A stretch of DNA of 64,000 nt from Hevea brasiliensis (GCF_030052815.1 NC_079502.1:1798001-1862000); one strand, 5' to 3'. Shown: positions 25,401 through 37,968, numbered from the stretch's first letter. Made by a program: numbers and translations. The notes: a model not told the origin generated them from the letters alone.

Positions 25401-25922
25401 GATTGGAAGATGGGGTTTCAACTCTCTGATGTTCATTTTCTTACAGTTGTTAGCGCCATTCAGCTTGTGTCGTTCACTGCCACATACAATTATTTCTTTT
25501 TCAGTATTAATTGAACTATAGAGCAGACAGAACTAAACTCTCATCATTATTTCACAATTGATTGAAATCAATAGATAAAATTATTTTATTTAACAAAGAA
25601 ATAGGGAAAATTCATTTCCAGAATCTATCATTGAATATATATATTAATCCAGCTCAAGATACAAATGAATGGTACAATTCCAGCCTGGACAGAGTAGTAC
25701 CCTAGACGACTCAAATCAACCTCACAAAACTCAAGCACAGTAAACAGAAGCCGGCAAGAGATCGATTCTAATGCTCTCAACAAAAAAAACATCGACTTAT
25801 CCTCCTGATCCACAAGAGAATCATCAATCAGGCTAACAGCATTGGATATCAAATAATGTGCGGAGGGAAAGAATGAGACTACTTCTATTCAACTTCTAAG
25901 CCACAAAACTACAGGACTATAG
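22431..25922. other. spacer upstream of the DUF761 gene, to the OTU gene end
   Basis: No gene recognised. A G-box core CACGTG lies at about 23318, roughly 0.9 kb upstream of the DUF761 start. A 24-bp imperfect tandem duplication is at 24586-24633. The part from about 25600 to 25922 is probably the 3' UTR of the leftward OTU gene. Its open frame (25628-25852) has no known domain. Confidence 0.5.
24586..24633. repeat. 24-bp tandem duplication
   Basis: Two copies of TCAGTSCGATGAACAATCTC plus four bases, head to tail, differing at the S position and at the last two bases. It lies in non-coding spacer. Confidence 0.9.
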
Positions 25923-27644
25923 TCAAAGTACTAGAGCAACCTTCTCGTTGGAAACAAGAGAAGAAGGATGCGCAATCAATGGCTCATAGTGATCAGCTCC
26001 AGCACCACACCACCCTGCACATAACGAGTAGAAATGTAACATGATAATCAATATAGAAAGCAGCTGAAATTCAAACACACACATTCATAGAATATGCATA
26101 ATTTAATGCTGAATTGCAATATGACAAAGTTCCATTACCTGTTCCTTTCATAAATAGAAAGAAAGGAAGTTCACAAATTTCACTCCTTGGACGGTGTGGG
26201 AGGAAGAAAACACAATTCTCTTCATCAACCATGGCATCAGATCCATGTGCTTGCACCTGTCAATGTTTAAGCAGCACAACACCTAAATTAAAACTGAAGA
26301 AGCTTGAAAAGAGCAGTAATCATTAATGCATAACCTCCAACTAAAATTAAATCTAAATTACAACAACACAAACACATCCACCGCCCCTCGCCCCCACCCC
26401 ACAAAAAAAAACAGTAGGAACCCATAGGAAAAGTTCGATTAACACATTACCAATGATTAGAAAGAATACTGGATACCCATTTGCCTCAACACAGATTTGA
26501 ATACCCATTTGCGTCAAATCAAATTTGAACAATAAGCTATTGTCATTCCCTACAAATAAGAAACGAACAAATCAAAATTTACATAAATTTCATCCTTACC
26601 ACATAAATCTCTCGCTTGAACTCATTTGCAAGGCATTCAATTGCTATATCATCTCCAAAAGCCGCAGCATGACCTTCTCTATTCTCATCTACAGATAACA
26701 AACCCTCCTCAGTATATTGCAAAGTGATGATATCATAGTCATCATCGGTTGAACCAGAGATTGACATGTATTTGGCCCAACTGGGGCCATCATTCACTGG
26801 AAGACATCTCTCTTTGTATATAGATTCGGCAGCCATTTCTCTTCAAATAACAAAAGCAAATAATAAAAAAAAACAAGAAGAGCTAAAACCAGCAACAGTC
26901 TGCAATAAAATGCTTCTATTTAATAACAGTTCTCAATCTTCATCAACAGTATAACAAAAAATCTGCTAAGATTCCCATTTGAAAATAGCAAAAGGCACTA
27001 ACTTTAACGACCACAAAGATATCTGAGAATTTTTACCTTTGCATCCCCAGCTTCAGGAGCTCATCGATGGCGGAATCCAAATTGACGCGATCCTCCTTCT
27101 TGGCCAAGAGCTTGACTTCTTGGACCACATGAATCCCCCATCCGCTCTTCAGATCCGGCGAGTACATGTGCTTAATAGCATCATTTATCACTTCTTTCTC
27201 TTCATCACTCGCAGATCCGAAGTCCTCCGAGAACCGCCGCACCGTCCGCCTCCTCAGCTCCCGCGCGTCCATCTCACGCGCCATCATTGCCCTCTGCGAC
27301 GCGGTGAATAGGCAGTTCCCGTCTGGCAACACCTCTCCCCCATGAGAAAGCCTGAAAACCACCGATCTCAGCAGCGAAGAAGGCAGCGTAGAGTCTTTAT
27401 TACCATCCCCGGGATGCTTCCAAAGCACGCCTTTGGTTTGAAGTTTCTGTAAATGGCGCCTCTGCTGTTCCTCCAGGCCAATCACGTCCTCCCACGTGGT
27501 GGTGGTCGTCGTCATTACACTCTGGTCTACGAGATCAACCCCTTCGTGAGAAACCCCATTAGGGTCTCTCCAATGGAGGGCCGGCGACGAGGGTTGAAAT
27601 GTTGTTTCGGCGACGGCCGTTGAATCGCATAGAAGTTTCCCCAT
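25923..27644 (-). CDS. OTU-family cysteine protease (deubiquitinase-like)
   Basis: Four exons on the minus strand: 27644-27037, 26840-26600, 26256-26139, 26014-25923. They join in frame to 1059 bp, 352 aa, with GT-AG introns. The OTU catalytic centre is visible as PDGNCLF (Asp108, Cys111) in exon 1, and the C-terminal histidine as GADHYEPL (His331) in exon 4. OTU proteases cleave ubiquitin chains or ubiquitin conjugates, and plants carry about a dozen. The ~100-residue N-terminal region contains a Thr run (MTTTTTTW) and a Gln/Arg-rich helix. I cannot assign the exact subfamily. Substrate preference cannot be read from the sequence. The catalytic residues look intact, so I expect an active enzyme. 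Confidence 0.9.
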
Positions 27645-27966
27645 TTGACCTGTCCTCTTTTATATCAAGAATCAAGAAAACAAAACTTAAAAATTAAAAA
27701 ATAAAAATCCGTTCTTTTCTTGAATCTTTCTCTCCTTCAATGGTAGAGAGAGTTGCAGAGACCCCCAGAGAGAGAGAGATTAGGGTTAACGGATAGATTT
27801 GCGACGCGGGAGAGAATTTTTTATGGCACGTGGCACTGTCTGGTGCATTTATGGTCTCCAGGAAGAGAGGAGAGGAATTTCGTTTTCCCTCTGACCATGA
27901 CAATGAGGGTGAGAGATGCTAACGTAAGCCGGTGGACCATGATGGGCAAACTTGAGCCAGATATTA
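27645..27966 (-). promoter_or_regulatory. OTU gene leader and proximal promoter
   Basis: On the gene strand this holds a CT-rich leader (AG run on plus at about 27769-27780), a telo-box-like TTAACCCTAA (plus strand TTAGGGTTAA at 27780-27789) and a G-box CACGTG (27827-27832), about 185 bp from the ATG. Such combinations are common in plant promoters. Function is inferred from motifs only. Confidence 0.5.
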
Positions 27967-29320
27967 AAAAAAAAAAAAAACAAAGACTCATTTTAATCCC
28001 TCAATTATTTCAAAATAATCAATTGAACCCCTAAACAAAGTTTAGAGTCAATTAAACCCTTATTATTTTTAAATACGCTATATCGACCCAAAATTAGCAG
28101 AGATCAAGTTAACCTCTCAATCGTGGAAACCACTCAGTAGAAAACCCATGCATCTGCTTAAATACCATTCCAATACTGAGTCAAATTACAGGATACAAAC
28201 ACGTAAAAAGAATGCTTGCCAAAATGTCACAGCAGCAGTTGTACAAGAACTAATGAAGGTAAGTTCATCCTCCAGGATTACTCACACAATTCAAAAGAAT
28301 AGCAATACACAACCTTAAATTTTGGCATCATCTTTAAAAATGAATTCCTATTTATCATCAATTTCATACTATAAATTGATAAAGGAGGTAGAAAATGGTA
28401 AGTCAATTTCACAGAAGAACAACAATTTTTTTTTCCATGGGAGAGATTTGAGCTCCAAACAAAAGATTTAACTGGAAAGGGGAAAACTTAAACTTGTCCG
28501 AAATGAATGATATTGCCTGTACAGTGTTCACTAAATCATCATCAAAATCGTACTCGACTTCATAATTATGTAACTTAAACTCGCTATTTTCTTAGTATGA
28601 TAATGGCGCATAGCCAAAGTGCATTTTTCAAAGTCAAAAAAACTAATATTGCTACAAATCCCCACAGCCAGCAGTACAGCTTGGAAACCAAAAGAGTAAT
28701 GAAACATGGAACAGTCATGTGCAGAGCTGCATTCATCAAATGACTTCTCTGTCTTTTCCACAAGTCATTTCAAGGAGAAGTATTTCACAATCATTGCACA
28801 CAACTTATCAAAACGTGGATCAGTGACAGTCAAGGGCTTCCTGTGAGTCGAATTTCAAATGGTAGTCCAAGAAATGCATAGGAATGCCCTAGGATGAGCT
28901 AGCACTTATATCATGGTGATTGCAAATGGGCATCGCTAAATCCAACCTTGACCACCACCGGATGTAGATTGTATCAAATCCATCTTCACATACAATAATT
29001 TGTGACATCCAAAGAAGTGAAAAGAAAAGAAATTAAGAAAGTGATGACCTCAAAGTGGTGTGGAGAACGAGGCCATCTATCTTCTTCCTCTTCTTCGCCA
29101 TACTCAAACTGGGTGGAAAGGAAGAGATCATATTCTGAAACACTATTTTAACAAACATTTAACGGCCGTTAATTGCATTATTTTTAATAATTTAGGGGTT
29201 TATATAACATATTTAAAAACATCAATATCAATGGTCCAATTGATTTTAAATAAAACAAAATCAATTAACTATTTTAAAATAATTAAAAGGCTAAAATGAA
29301 CCTTTAATTTTAAAAAAAAA
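27967..29320. mobile_element. possible non-autonomous TIR element
   Basis: The left border (about 27980-28025, GACTCATTTTAATCCCTCAA...) and the reverse complement of the right border (about 29262-29310, GGTTCATTTTAGCCTTTTAA...) align imperfectly over about 45 bp, each next to an A-rich run. This suggests terminal inverted repeats around a ~1.3-kb insert. The interior has higher GC and no transposase. An open frame at 28531-28761 (minus) matches nothing I know. Target-site duplication is not clear because both flanks are poly-A. Confidence 0.35.
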
Positions 29321-30285
29321 ATATTATCATTATTATAATATAAAATTAATAGAATTTTTTTAATTAAAATTAATAGTTTATTTAAATTTTGTAATTAAAA
29401 TTAATAATATATTTAATAGTATACTTAACGAAATATAAACAATTAAATGATAAACGTGGGAAATATTGTTAAATTATTTTGTTTTTTGGGCACATGACAG
29501 ATTCATAGGTGATGACCCATCACATTATGTGGTGCCATCGATTGCCCAAAAAAAAAAAATCTCGCATACCCCTTCGTGTCGGCAAAAAAACACAACTTAA
29601 CATGTAATAAATGTTTTTCTTTTTAATTGTGCTTATCATCAATGTCACAAAATTAAATTTAATATAAAGATATTACTATGAGATTTCATTTATTTCGTAA
29701 AAAATAATTTATATATAAAAATAAAAAAAAATTTAAAAATATTTTTTATTTAATTAAAATATTAAATTAATAATATATATTTATATTAAATAAATATTAA
29801 AATAAAAAATAAAATATACTTTTTTTAAATAAAATTATTTTTAAAAAAAAATAATTTAATTTTTTCTTTAATTAAAAAAATATTTTTTATTAATTATTTT
29901 TTGAGTGTTTTAAATATTAAAAAATGTAAAAAATATTTAAAAAAAAAACTTTTTGTAAAACAAAATGGAGCCTAAGTGATAGATTTGATACTTTGATTAA
30001 TGGATATGTTTAAAATTCAATTACTCAATTATAAACTCAATAATTAATGTTAATCATACAAATAATAATGATTCAACTACAAAATCATTGAGGAACTTAG
30101 CAATGGACATGAAAAACAATAAGAATCAGAAACAGCAAGATTGAATGAATAAAAAAATTACTTGTTCTTCAATTTAAACCCTTTTCATAATAATTTTTTA
30201 TTTAGAAATTAAAGACGTATCATTGATCCGATAGAGTTTAAGTTGAAATTTTCACACAATTAATCCCAATTAAAAAACAAAAATT
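29321..30285. other. AT-rich spacer
   Basis: Very AT-rich. Contains MITE-like AATATTTTTTATTTAATTAAAATATT stretches (about 29690-29960) similar to those at 34.7-35.2 kb and 53.3-53.5 kb. The right end is the HIPP gene's 3' flank. No gene seen. Confidence 0.5.
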
Positions 30286-30579
30286 TCACATAATTACACA
30301 TGAAAAAACATTTTCATCACTCAAAACCATTGAAGGGTAGATGTATTGCACATGGTATTGGGGAGGGTACACCATAATTTCTTGTTCTTTGCCTTTCTTT
30401 TGATGTCTCCCTTTTCTTTTCTCTTCAAATTCTTGCTTCACAATCTCTACATACTTTCCCAATTTATTAGTAACTTTTTCAATCAATTTTGGTGGATCAA
30501 ACAATCCCTTTATTACCACTAATGATTTTTCCATATCAGGTTCCACAGACATAATTCCTGAAAAACAAAAATGAAAGAG

Positions 30580-30645
<66 letters not shown>

Positions 30646-31572
30646 AAATTAATGAAAGTACATAAAGAAAGTGAAAAATAAGGGGAAACTTAGATACCTT
30701 CCATCCTCCCAATAGTTCTTTTGATGTCATTTGCACATCCTTCACAATGCATGTACATTTTGAGCACAATAATTTTCATCTTCGGCTACATTAAATAAGT
30801 TGCAAAAAAAAAAAGCAAAAATTACAAAATTAAATATTAAAAACAAAGGGAAAATGAACAATAATAAAAATATATTAAAATATTTTCTTAATAATACTTA
30901 AAAAATAATTTAAAAAAATTTAAATCTTAATTTCCAACATATCAAAGAATAAAAATCATCTTGTAATCCACAAACCTCTTGTTTCTTTTGGACCTCCTTT
31001 TTGTCTCCATCATCTGGTTTTGGTAAGGGAGAAATCAACTCTACATTCCTACTATACTTCTTTTTAAGTCTCCCTAAAACCTTCACTGGATCAACGTTTT
31101 TTCCTTTCACAATCACTTTCTGATTTTCATTATCAATCACAACATCTTCAACACCTAATCATCAAATCAAAAGGGTCAATAAATATAAATGGGCAACCCC
31201 AAAATATATATATATATATAGAAAGAGAGAGAGAGAGATATCAACAATTTAACCATTACCATCAAATCCCTTTAAGCATTTGAAGACCTTATTGCTACAT
31301 CCCTCACAATGCATGTAAACTTTTAGCACAACATCTTTACTATTCTCTTCCACATTCTGCCTTCCATCACTTTGATTTTGCTCACCATTTTGCCAAATTT
31401 TCCTGTTCTTTCTCTTTTACAGACCAAAAAAAAAAAAAAACTCATATTCGGTAGCTCATGAGATACATCAAACCTCTAAAAATGCAAAATAGGTAAACTA
31501 TATACCAAAGTTCCTAAGGAACAAAGTGATAACAAACAAGCAAGAAGATTGGGTTGTGGTTACCTTTCCCAT
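30286..31572 (-). CDS. heavy-metal-associated isoprenylated plant protein (HIPP), two HMA domains
   Basis: Five exons on the minus strand: 31572-31564 (only 9 nt, Met-Gly-Lys), 31413-31260, 31154-30976, 30785-30698, 30557-30286. They join to 702 bp, 233 aa, in frame with GT-AG introns. Two heavy-metal-associated domains each carry the metal-binding core MHCEGC (one in exon 2, one in exon 4). A Lys/Asp-rich linker separates them. The protein ends in CVIM, a CaaX box for prenylation, so it should be membrane-anchored. HIPPs are plant-specific metallochaperone-like proteins linked to metal homeostasis and stress. Metal specificity cannot be inferred. The last intron (30558-30697) carries a long (AT)n run and exon 1 is unusually small. 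Confidence 0.94.
30584..30641. repeat. (AT)n microsatellite in HIPP intron 4
   Basis: About 29 uninterrupted AT units between the HIPP exon 4 donor and the exon 5 acceptor. Confidence 0.95.
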
Positions 31573-33031
31573 GGTTAGTTTCTGTTGTTTCTTGTAAATT
31601 TGAGATGATATAGGCTAAAACTTTGATTAATCAAGAATAACCAGCTAGGGTTTATCATCTTCAAATTCTCATGATGATGTTCATGTAAAATTTCTGTTAA
31701 AATTATCAATCACTTATAGGACACTCTCTTAATGCAAAAGTAGAAATTGAGATTAGTTGGGATTTGAGGTTATAGTAATTCCAAGTTTGGATCATCTACA
31801 TTTGCCAATTTTCTTTGCCAAATTTGGAGTAATGAATAACGTTCCAAATAAGAAATCAAATTCTAATTAAATTGTATTTGTACCCATTAAAAGAGTTTAT
31901 TGGACTTACCAAAATGGTTCCCATAATTTGATTGCTTTACGTTTTCTAAAAGATTTTCTACAGCTTTAATTGGTAAAATGGAAAAAATATATATATTAAT
32001 TAATATATCAGCTTTATCGAGAAGCAGATTAAAATTTTATTAATATATATTCTACATATTTTATTTTTATAAAAGACTAATGTCTTCCAATGCTGTTCTC
32101 TCTAAATTGTCAATTTTATGAATTTTAATTTTAATATGTGAAAATTGACCAAAATATCTTACTAAAAGAAGTCTACTCACTAATTTTTATGGAAAAATAA
32201 GATTAAAAATAAGAGTGAACAAGGCAAGGCAAATCGCTTTTTTCTTTTTTTTTGAAAAAAGAAAAGCCCAAATCCATTGGAGTTTATCTGGGCTTGGTAT
32301 ATTGGGTATCAAGTTGTTCATAGAGGCCTGCAAAGAAATCCCTTCTGCTGGCTTCTACAAGGAAAAATTATCGGACGATGATATGAAGATAAGATCAAAA
32401 ACTACGGAAAAACACGTGTGAAAATCACCAATATTCCACTTGCATGCAAGCCACGTGGCAGAACTTTTCACTTGACACCGCTACTCACCACCACCACCAC
32501 CTTCATTTATAACACAAAATCCAGTCCTATGGACCCTTCTATTCGGAGGCTGTGGTTTTGAATGAATCATTAAGCTCATCTCAGTAAGCTCTCTTCTTCT
32601 CTGTTTTTTTTTTTTTTTTTCTAACTTGATAAAGCTTATTTTAGATTTTTTTTTATTGTAACAAATTAAATTTGATTGCTTCCAATGAAAAACTAATATA
32701 TAAAATCTGTGCATTTTCAACTTTTAATTTGTTATTTGAGTCTTTTATATATTGGATTTTGCTTTTAGGATTTCTTTTAATTTGATTACTTGGATGAACT
32801 ATTTCAAGGGGGAAAAATTCCCTTTAATTCTTCCTGTTAATTAATATATATGTCTTCTGTTTTCAATAACATCTTTCGCATTTTATGACCATCAATCCAA
32901 ATTTGTGATTTTTTAATTTTAATTTTTCATTTAATTTCTTGTTTTATTCACAATTCTCAGCCAATTCATTTGGATTTCAGTAGGTTGATCTCACAATACA
33001 GACATATAAAAGGAGGAGGAGGTGAGTAAGA
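31573..33031 (+). promoter_or_regulatory. HIPP promoter and leader of the 33-kb membrane-protein gene
   Basis: The left part (31573 to about 32000) is the upstream region of the leftward HIPP gene. The right part (about 32480-33031) is probably the 5' UTR of the rightward membrane-protein gene, with a likely leader intron: donor CTCA|GTAAGC near 32586 and acceptor TTTCAG near 32981. No other gene is seen. Confidence 0.5.
32411..32460 (+). promoter_or_regulatory. two G-boxes and an RY-like motif
   Basis: ACACGTGT (core 32413-32418) and a perfect CCACGTGGC (core 32452-32457) flank TGCATGCA (32441-32448). CACGTG is bound by bZIP/bHLH factors, and CATGCA is the RY element bound by B3 factors. 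The pairing is typical of ABA- or seed-responsive promoters. It lies about 0.6 kb upstream of the start at 33032, probably just ahead of the leader exon. Confidence 0.55.
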
Positions 33032-33908
33032 ATGTCAGGTGTGTCTCTAGCTACAGCTGATAGAAGTGAACCTAATCAGCTCGACAAACAGGAGAAAACT
33101 ATGATAGGGGGAGTAATGGGATCATTGCGCGTGATCGAACTCCAACTTGTTGCTTTCATAATGGTTTTCTCGGCAACTGGGCTTGTCCCACTTCTTGATT
33201 TAGTATTCCCAGCATTTGCTTCTGCTTATATTTTATTGCTTTCTCGGTTGGCCTTCCCTTCAAATGGCAGAGTCAGTTCTGGCTCGCAAGAGATTTTTCA
33301 AGGAAGCAAATTCTTTTGGTTGTATGTTATTGTGGGAACCAGAGTGGGTCTGTTCTTGCCTCTTCATACGTTTTAGGTGGGTTCGCAAGAGGTGATGATC
33401 ATGCAGTTCGATCAGCAACACCTCATTTGTTCTTGCTTTCATTTCAGATACTGAGAACATCATTAGTGGGTTGTCACTTTTCTCGCCACCAGTGAGAGCA
33501 TTAGTCCCATTGCTTTACACAGTTAGGAGAATCTTTGTCATTCTTGATTGGATACAGGATGTGTGGCTTAACAAAACTCTACCAGCTAATGCACAAGCTA
33601 AGGTAGTTCTCTAGTTCTAGTTCATAATTTCCTATTAAGGGTCTGTCTGGCATTGTATTCGAGATGCTGTAAGGCTTTATTGATGTTTTCTGCAGGACAT
33701 TGCCTGGTATTGGTTTGGGAGGATTTTAGCAGCTGTGAACCTGCTATATTTCTCTATCAATCTATTTGGATTTTTGATCCCTCGATTCCTTCCTCGGGCC
33801 TTCGAGAAATATTTCCATGAGGGGGATGAAACTCACTGGAAGATGGCAGAGGACAAGCGTTCTGCTGCTGCAAACAAATCCCAATCCACAGACAAGAAAG
33901 TTGATTAG
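33032..33908 (+). CDS. plant multi-pass membrane protein (DUF7733-like), frame broken twice
   Basis: The start at 33032 gives MSGVSLATADRSEPNQLD, then hydrophobic segments (VIELQLVAFIMVFSATG and a LVFPAFASAYILLL stretch). The expected continuation LAYVLGGFARGDDHAVRS is present but needs one extra base near 33364. As written, the frame ends at 33376 (PLHTF, stop). A second break near 33451-33452 (ATA CT GAG) lacks one base, or four if a Thr codon is also gone. Downstream coding is clean: ENIISGL to LPANAQAK (33453-33602), intron 33603-33695 (GT-AG), then DIAWYWFGRIL to the stop at 33906-33908. The family resembles conserved plant ER-type proteins of unknown function, recalled as DUF7733. Either this is a young pseudogene or the assembly has base errors. 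Promoter and splice sites look intact. Confidence 0.75.
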
Positions 33909-36159
33909 CATGCATGCCTTGCTGGTTGTCTGTTGCAATAGCTTTTTCACTTAAAATGAGTTAGTTTTGGCAGAGAACCATCTTTGTTTCATAGTATCTT
34001 TAATTAATCTTCCCTCTTCAGTAGCTTTTTGGACACATATTGCAGATCTTCTCAGTTGTGTTTAGCCATTGCCAGTGTATCTATATATGTTAAAATTAAA
34101 TACTTCCCTTTTGCTTGAATGATTCTTGTTAGGGGAAATATAAGTATATTCCAAAGCTTGAACTTGTAAGCATAGTTAAGAGTGGATGGTTGGATAAAGT
34201 TAACTTTGCTTGAAAATCATGATTTGCATATTAATTCTCAACAACATTGTATTTTAGTTTGATTGTTGAGAGGCTAAGGGATATTGGTGGAAGTGGGAAT
34301 CTTAATTTCCTTATAAATGGGTACCTGTTAAGTATAATTAATAGTTCTTTGCCTTCAAAATTGTGGTGGCAATTAGAAGCATCCACTAGAAATATCTTTA
34401 TATATGGATTTATATTTCTATATAAAGTAGATCCTTTCTAATTTTAGTTAAATGGTATATTTGATTTTTTTAATTCATTTTGTTATTATTAATATTAATT
34501 AAATTGTATTTTTTTATTTTTTAATATTCAATATAACAGATTAATAATAAAAAAATAGAACATTTCTTAAAAAATTAATTTAAATATTATCAAAAATAAT
34601 TTTAAAAATGTTTAATTAATAAATGTTATTAAAAAAAGTAAGTTAAAAATATTTATTTATTTTATAATTATTAAAATTTAAATTAATTTTTAAAATTTTC
34701 AAATAGCCCTATTAACATATTAGGAAGATTTATTTAAAAAGGAGTTTGAACAACACTATTAAAGATAAACGAAGTGATTGTTGAAAAAAATATTTAAAAA
34801 AAAAATATATTTTAATATTTTTTATTAAAATTTATTAAATTTATTTTTAAATTATTTTCTAATACCCTTAAAATAATATATTTAAAAAAATAATTTTTCC
34901 GTAGATCAATATAATCTAATGGCAGGTGGTTCCCATTAGTTGAGAACTGGTCCACGTGGCAGTGTGATGGTGGCAGAAACCAACAGCCAACAACATTACC
35001 TGCCTATTTTGGCAATGAAAGTGAAGGTCTAAAAGAAGAAAAATATTATTTTTAAATATTAAAAAAATAATTTAAAAAATATTATTTTAATATTTTTATA
35101 ATTAAAATTTATTAAATTTAATTTTAAATTATTTTTAAATATTTTTTTAATTAATATATTAAAAAATATATATTTTTCCCAATTCCAAAATAGGGCTACC
35201 TTCCTTATCTTCCCAATTGCTGCTGCACTATTATTGTTTGGGAACCAAATAATTGACATATTTAATATCAAAAAGTGGCTTGTTACTTTCTCAAAAGTAA
35301 AATCAAGATTATGATTCTTGCCAACATGTTTCATACCTTTTATTTTAATTTATTTTATTTTTTTATCCAATTCAAGGTTTTTTTAACAATTTAATTTTAA
35401 TTTTAAATTAATTATAATCGTATTTACGTACTCCTATCTAAAAAATTGAAGTTTTTTTTTGTCTATAATTATCTATTCAATATCTATTTAGAATAAATAA
35501 TATTATAATAAGTTGAAATTTTGTGTTGATGATGTTGTGGACGAAAGAAACAAGAATCTTTGAAAGAAATGATGAAAGAGTTGGTATCATTTTGAAATTT
35601 GATATCGACTTCCATTTGCATATGATATGGTCTCTTCTCTTGGCTGAACAAGCAACGAATGTTCTTCTTCTTCCAAGAGTTGTCAATGGTCTTTGCTTAA
35701 TTTACGTCATGCAACTTCCTAAACCCCTCGGTTTCTTCCTTAATTTGGATCTTTTACTTGTTAAAAAATTCTAGAGGCTTTTCCCCCCCTTTCTTTAGTA
35801 CAAACTTGATCATGTTAAGTTGAATTTCAAATTTTTAAATTTTAAAATAAATTATATTTAATTTAGTATCATATTAACTCAACTAAGATACGTGGCATGA
35901 AAATCTAAAATTTTGATACAATTAATACAATATAAATAAATGATCAATTATTCTTTTCTTTGTTTGTATTGAAATATTAATTTTAATTGTAATTTCATCA
36001 CTTATATGCATATATTTATGGCATTAGTTTTAGATAGTTATAGAGATTATGGTTAAAATTGATATTATCAATAGTTTTGTAATTTTATTTACTTGTTAGA
36101 AATATTTAAATGATTAATTATATGCATGTTTGATGGATTGGATGAGTTGATGATATATT
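33909..36159. other. 3' flank and AT-rich spacer
   Basis: The 3' UTR of the membrane-protein gene continues to about 34200. The rest is AT-rich with repeated ATTTAATAAATTT / AAATTATTTTTAAATATT words (34750-34880, 35040-35180) of the MITE-like kind. An isolated G-box (TCCACGTGGC) is at 34951-34960. No gene seen. Confidence 0.5.
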
Positions 36160-36900
36160 TTGTTTATAAATTAACTAACGTATCTGATAGATGACACGTA
36201 TAACGTGAGAGATTGGTGAATATGTGAATACATGTGATGTTATGTAAATATTTTTAAAGTAATATATATATATACCTTAAATGGACCATGTAACATGAGG
36301 TCGTTATAACAATACAATAGTCATTACTCGATCAAGGTAATTATCATATGATCATTCACAAAAGGTCATATATATTCAAGGCGTAAGTTGATAAGGCTTC
36401 TCAAGTAAGAAATCAGCTCATTTAATGCCATATGAACATTTTATCTATCTAATAAGAAGTCACATATTTTCATTTTAGATAATAAGAGTACCTAACTAAA
36501 TTAATATAAATTGGCTGCCCCTAATAAGTTTATTACTTAATAGTTACGAGTGATCTGTATATGTTAGACTTTCAATAACCACCATTTAAGAAGAGTCGGA
36601 ACAATGATATCACCTTATAAGAATTATTTTATGACATTTCAAAAAGTTGTTCTGAATATCACAGGGTCACTGATATAAATCATTATATGTGGTACTATTG
36701 GGCATAAATGAGTATATAAACATTAACCGAGGAGGATATAAACATTCTTCGAATTGTTACACATTCATTCTCTCTATTTTTACATTTCTTTTCTGCCCTA
36801 ACTCAAGCATTAGAATGTCAAATAGGAAAGCCCTACTAGTTCTAACATGTATTATCTTGCAGATCAATTGTCATATGAGTATTTAGAGAAGTCATATTAA
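36160..36900 (+). mobile_element. LTR-like segment (gypsy, probably solo or decayed)
   Basis: A TATATAAA box (36713-36720) is followed by CATTCATTCTCTC, then TAACTCAAGCATTAGAATGTCA and, after a further stretch, CTTGCAGATCAAT. This order matches the R/U5 part of a common plant gypsy LTR type, whose usual form has ACTTGAGCGTCGGAGTG at this position. No internal coding domain follows. Exact ends and target-site duplication were not found. Confidence 0.45.
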
Positions 36901-37931
36901 TAGAGAAAGTACACATGTTATCCCTACCTTCGCTTTATAACAAACAAACACCTTATTCATGTGCCATTCATTTGGGATAGTAATTTGAAATTAAATCGGT
37001 TTAATTAGTAATTAATATTGAATTTTATTAAAATTGATATTAAATTAAATTAAAATTTAATTAAAATTATAAATTTTAATTTGATTTAATTTTAAATTAA
37101 AATAAAATCTTTTATTTTGATTTTAAATTTTAATTAAAATTAAAGTTAAAGCAAAAAAATTATGATGCAATTAAAATCACCAAATTCAATTAAAAAACGA
37201 GCTGGGTGACCACCGTGGAAATCTTGTGAGTTAAAGCCCAACAAGAAGGAGCGGAAGGGGGGGGAGGTGTGGGAGTTGAATTGATAAGAGATTTTGAACG
37301 AGAGGCTAAAACACTACACAAAGGCAGGATCCCCTACTCTCGCCGCCTAGTGTAGGCCTCGCCTTTTAAGAAAAAGGTTAAAATGTCAAAATTTGAGAAA
37401 CGGAGAGAAAGTAAAAGTGAAAACCTTTACTTGTTTGACCAATCTTACACTGGCATGTTTCCAAAGCGCACCGTTTTTCTGTGCTCGTTTTAATTATTTT
37501 TCTACTGTTCTCCTTGCTTTTTGGTCGGTACCTTGTGCTTATCCATTATTCTCAAAAAGACAATTACGCCCTTCGAAATTCACGTTATTACTTATTAGCC
37601 TCCCTCTCCTCTCCTCTCCTCTCCTCTCCTCTCTTCCTCCGGCAAATATGTACGATTTCTTTCGTGGCTGCGCGGTGATGCCCAAGCTCCGCATGCCACT
37701 CGCAATATCCCCCACTTACTGCCGCCACTTCACGCGCCTTAAATCTTCATTTTTTTTAATTTTTCTTATTAAATAAATCATTTTAAAATGAAGTGCGCAA
37801 CTTTATTTTATGGTCAAGTTGAATTGCCAAGAGTAGACAAGATGAGCGTTGAGGACACGCGCCAAACCAGAGCATGTAAAAAGAGGGAGGAGCATAAACC
37901 ACAATAACCTGAAAAATAAGGAACGGTGACT

Positions 37932-37968
<37 letters not shown>

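Noticed and set aside
28531..28761. 76-codon minus-strand frame inside the inverted-repeat block
   Set aside because: No family match and no transposase motif.
33392..33447. GT...AG segment that could be an intron in the membrane-protein gene
   Set aside because: Only 56 bp, it would remove conserved residues (GDDHAVRS...), and the upstream frame already ends at 33376, so splicing it out rescues nothing.
37393..37776. 127-codon frame upstream of the 38-kb gene
   Set aside because: Includes the CTCTC repeat and has no domain. Better explained as promoter sequence.
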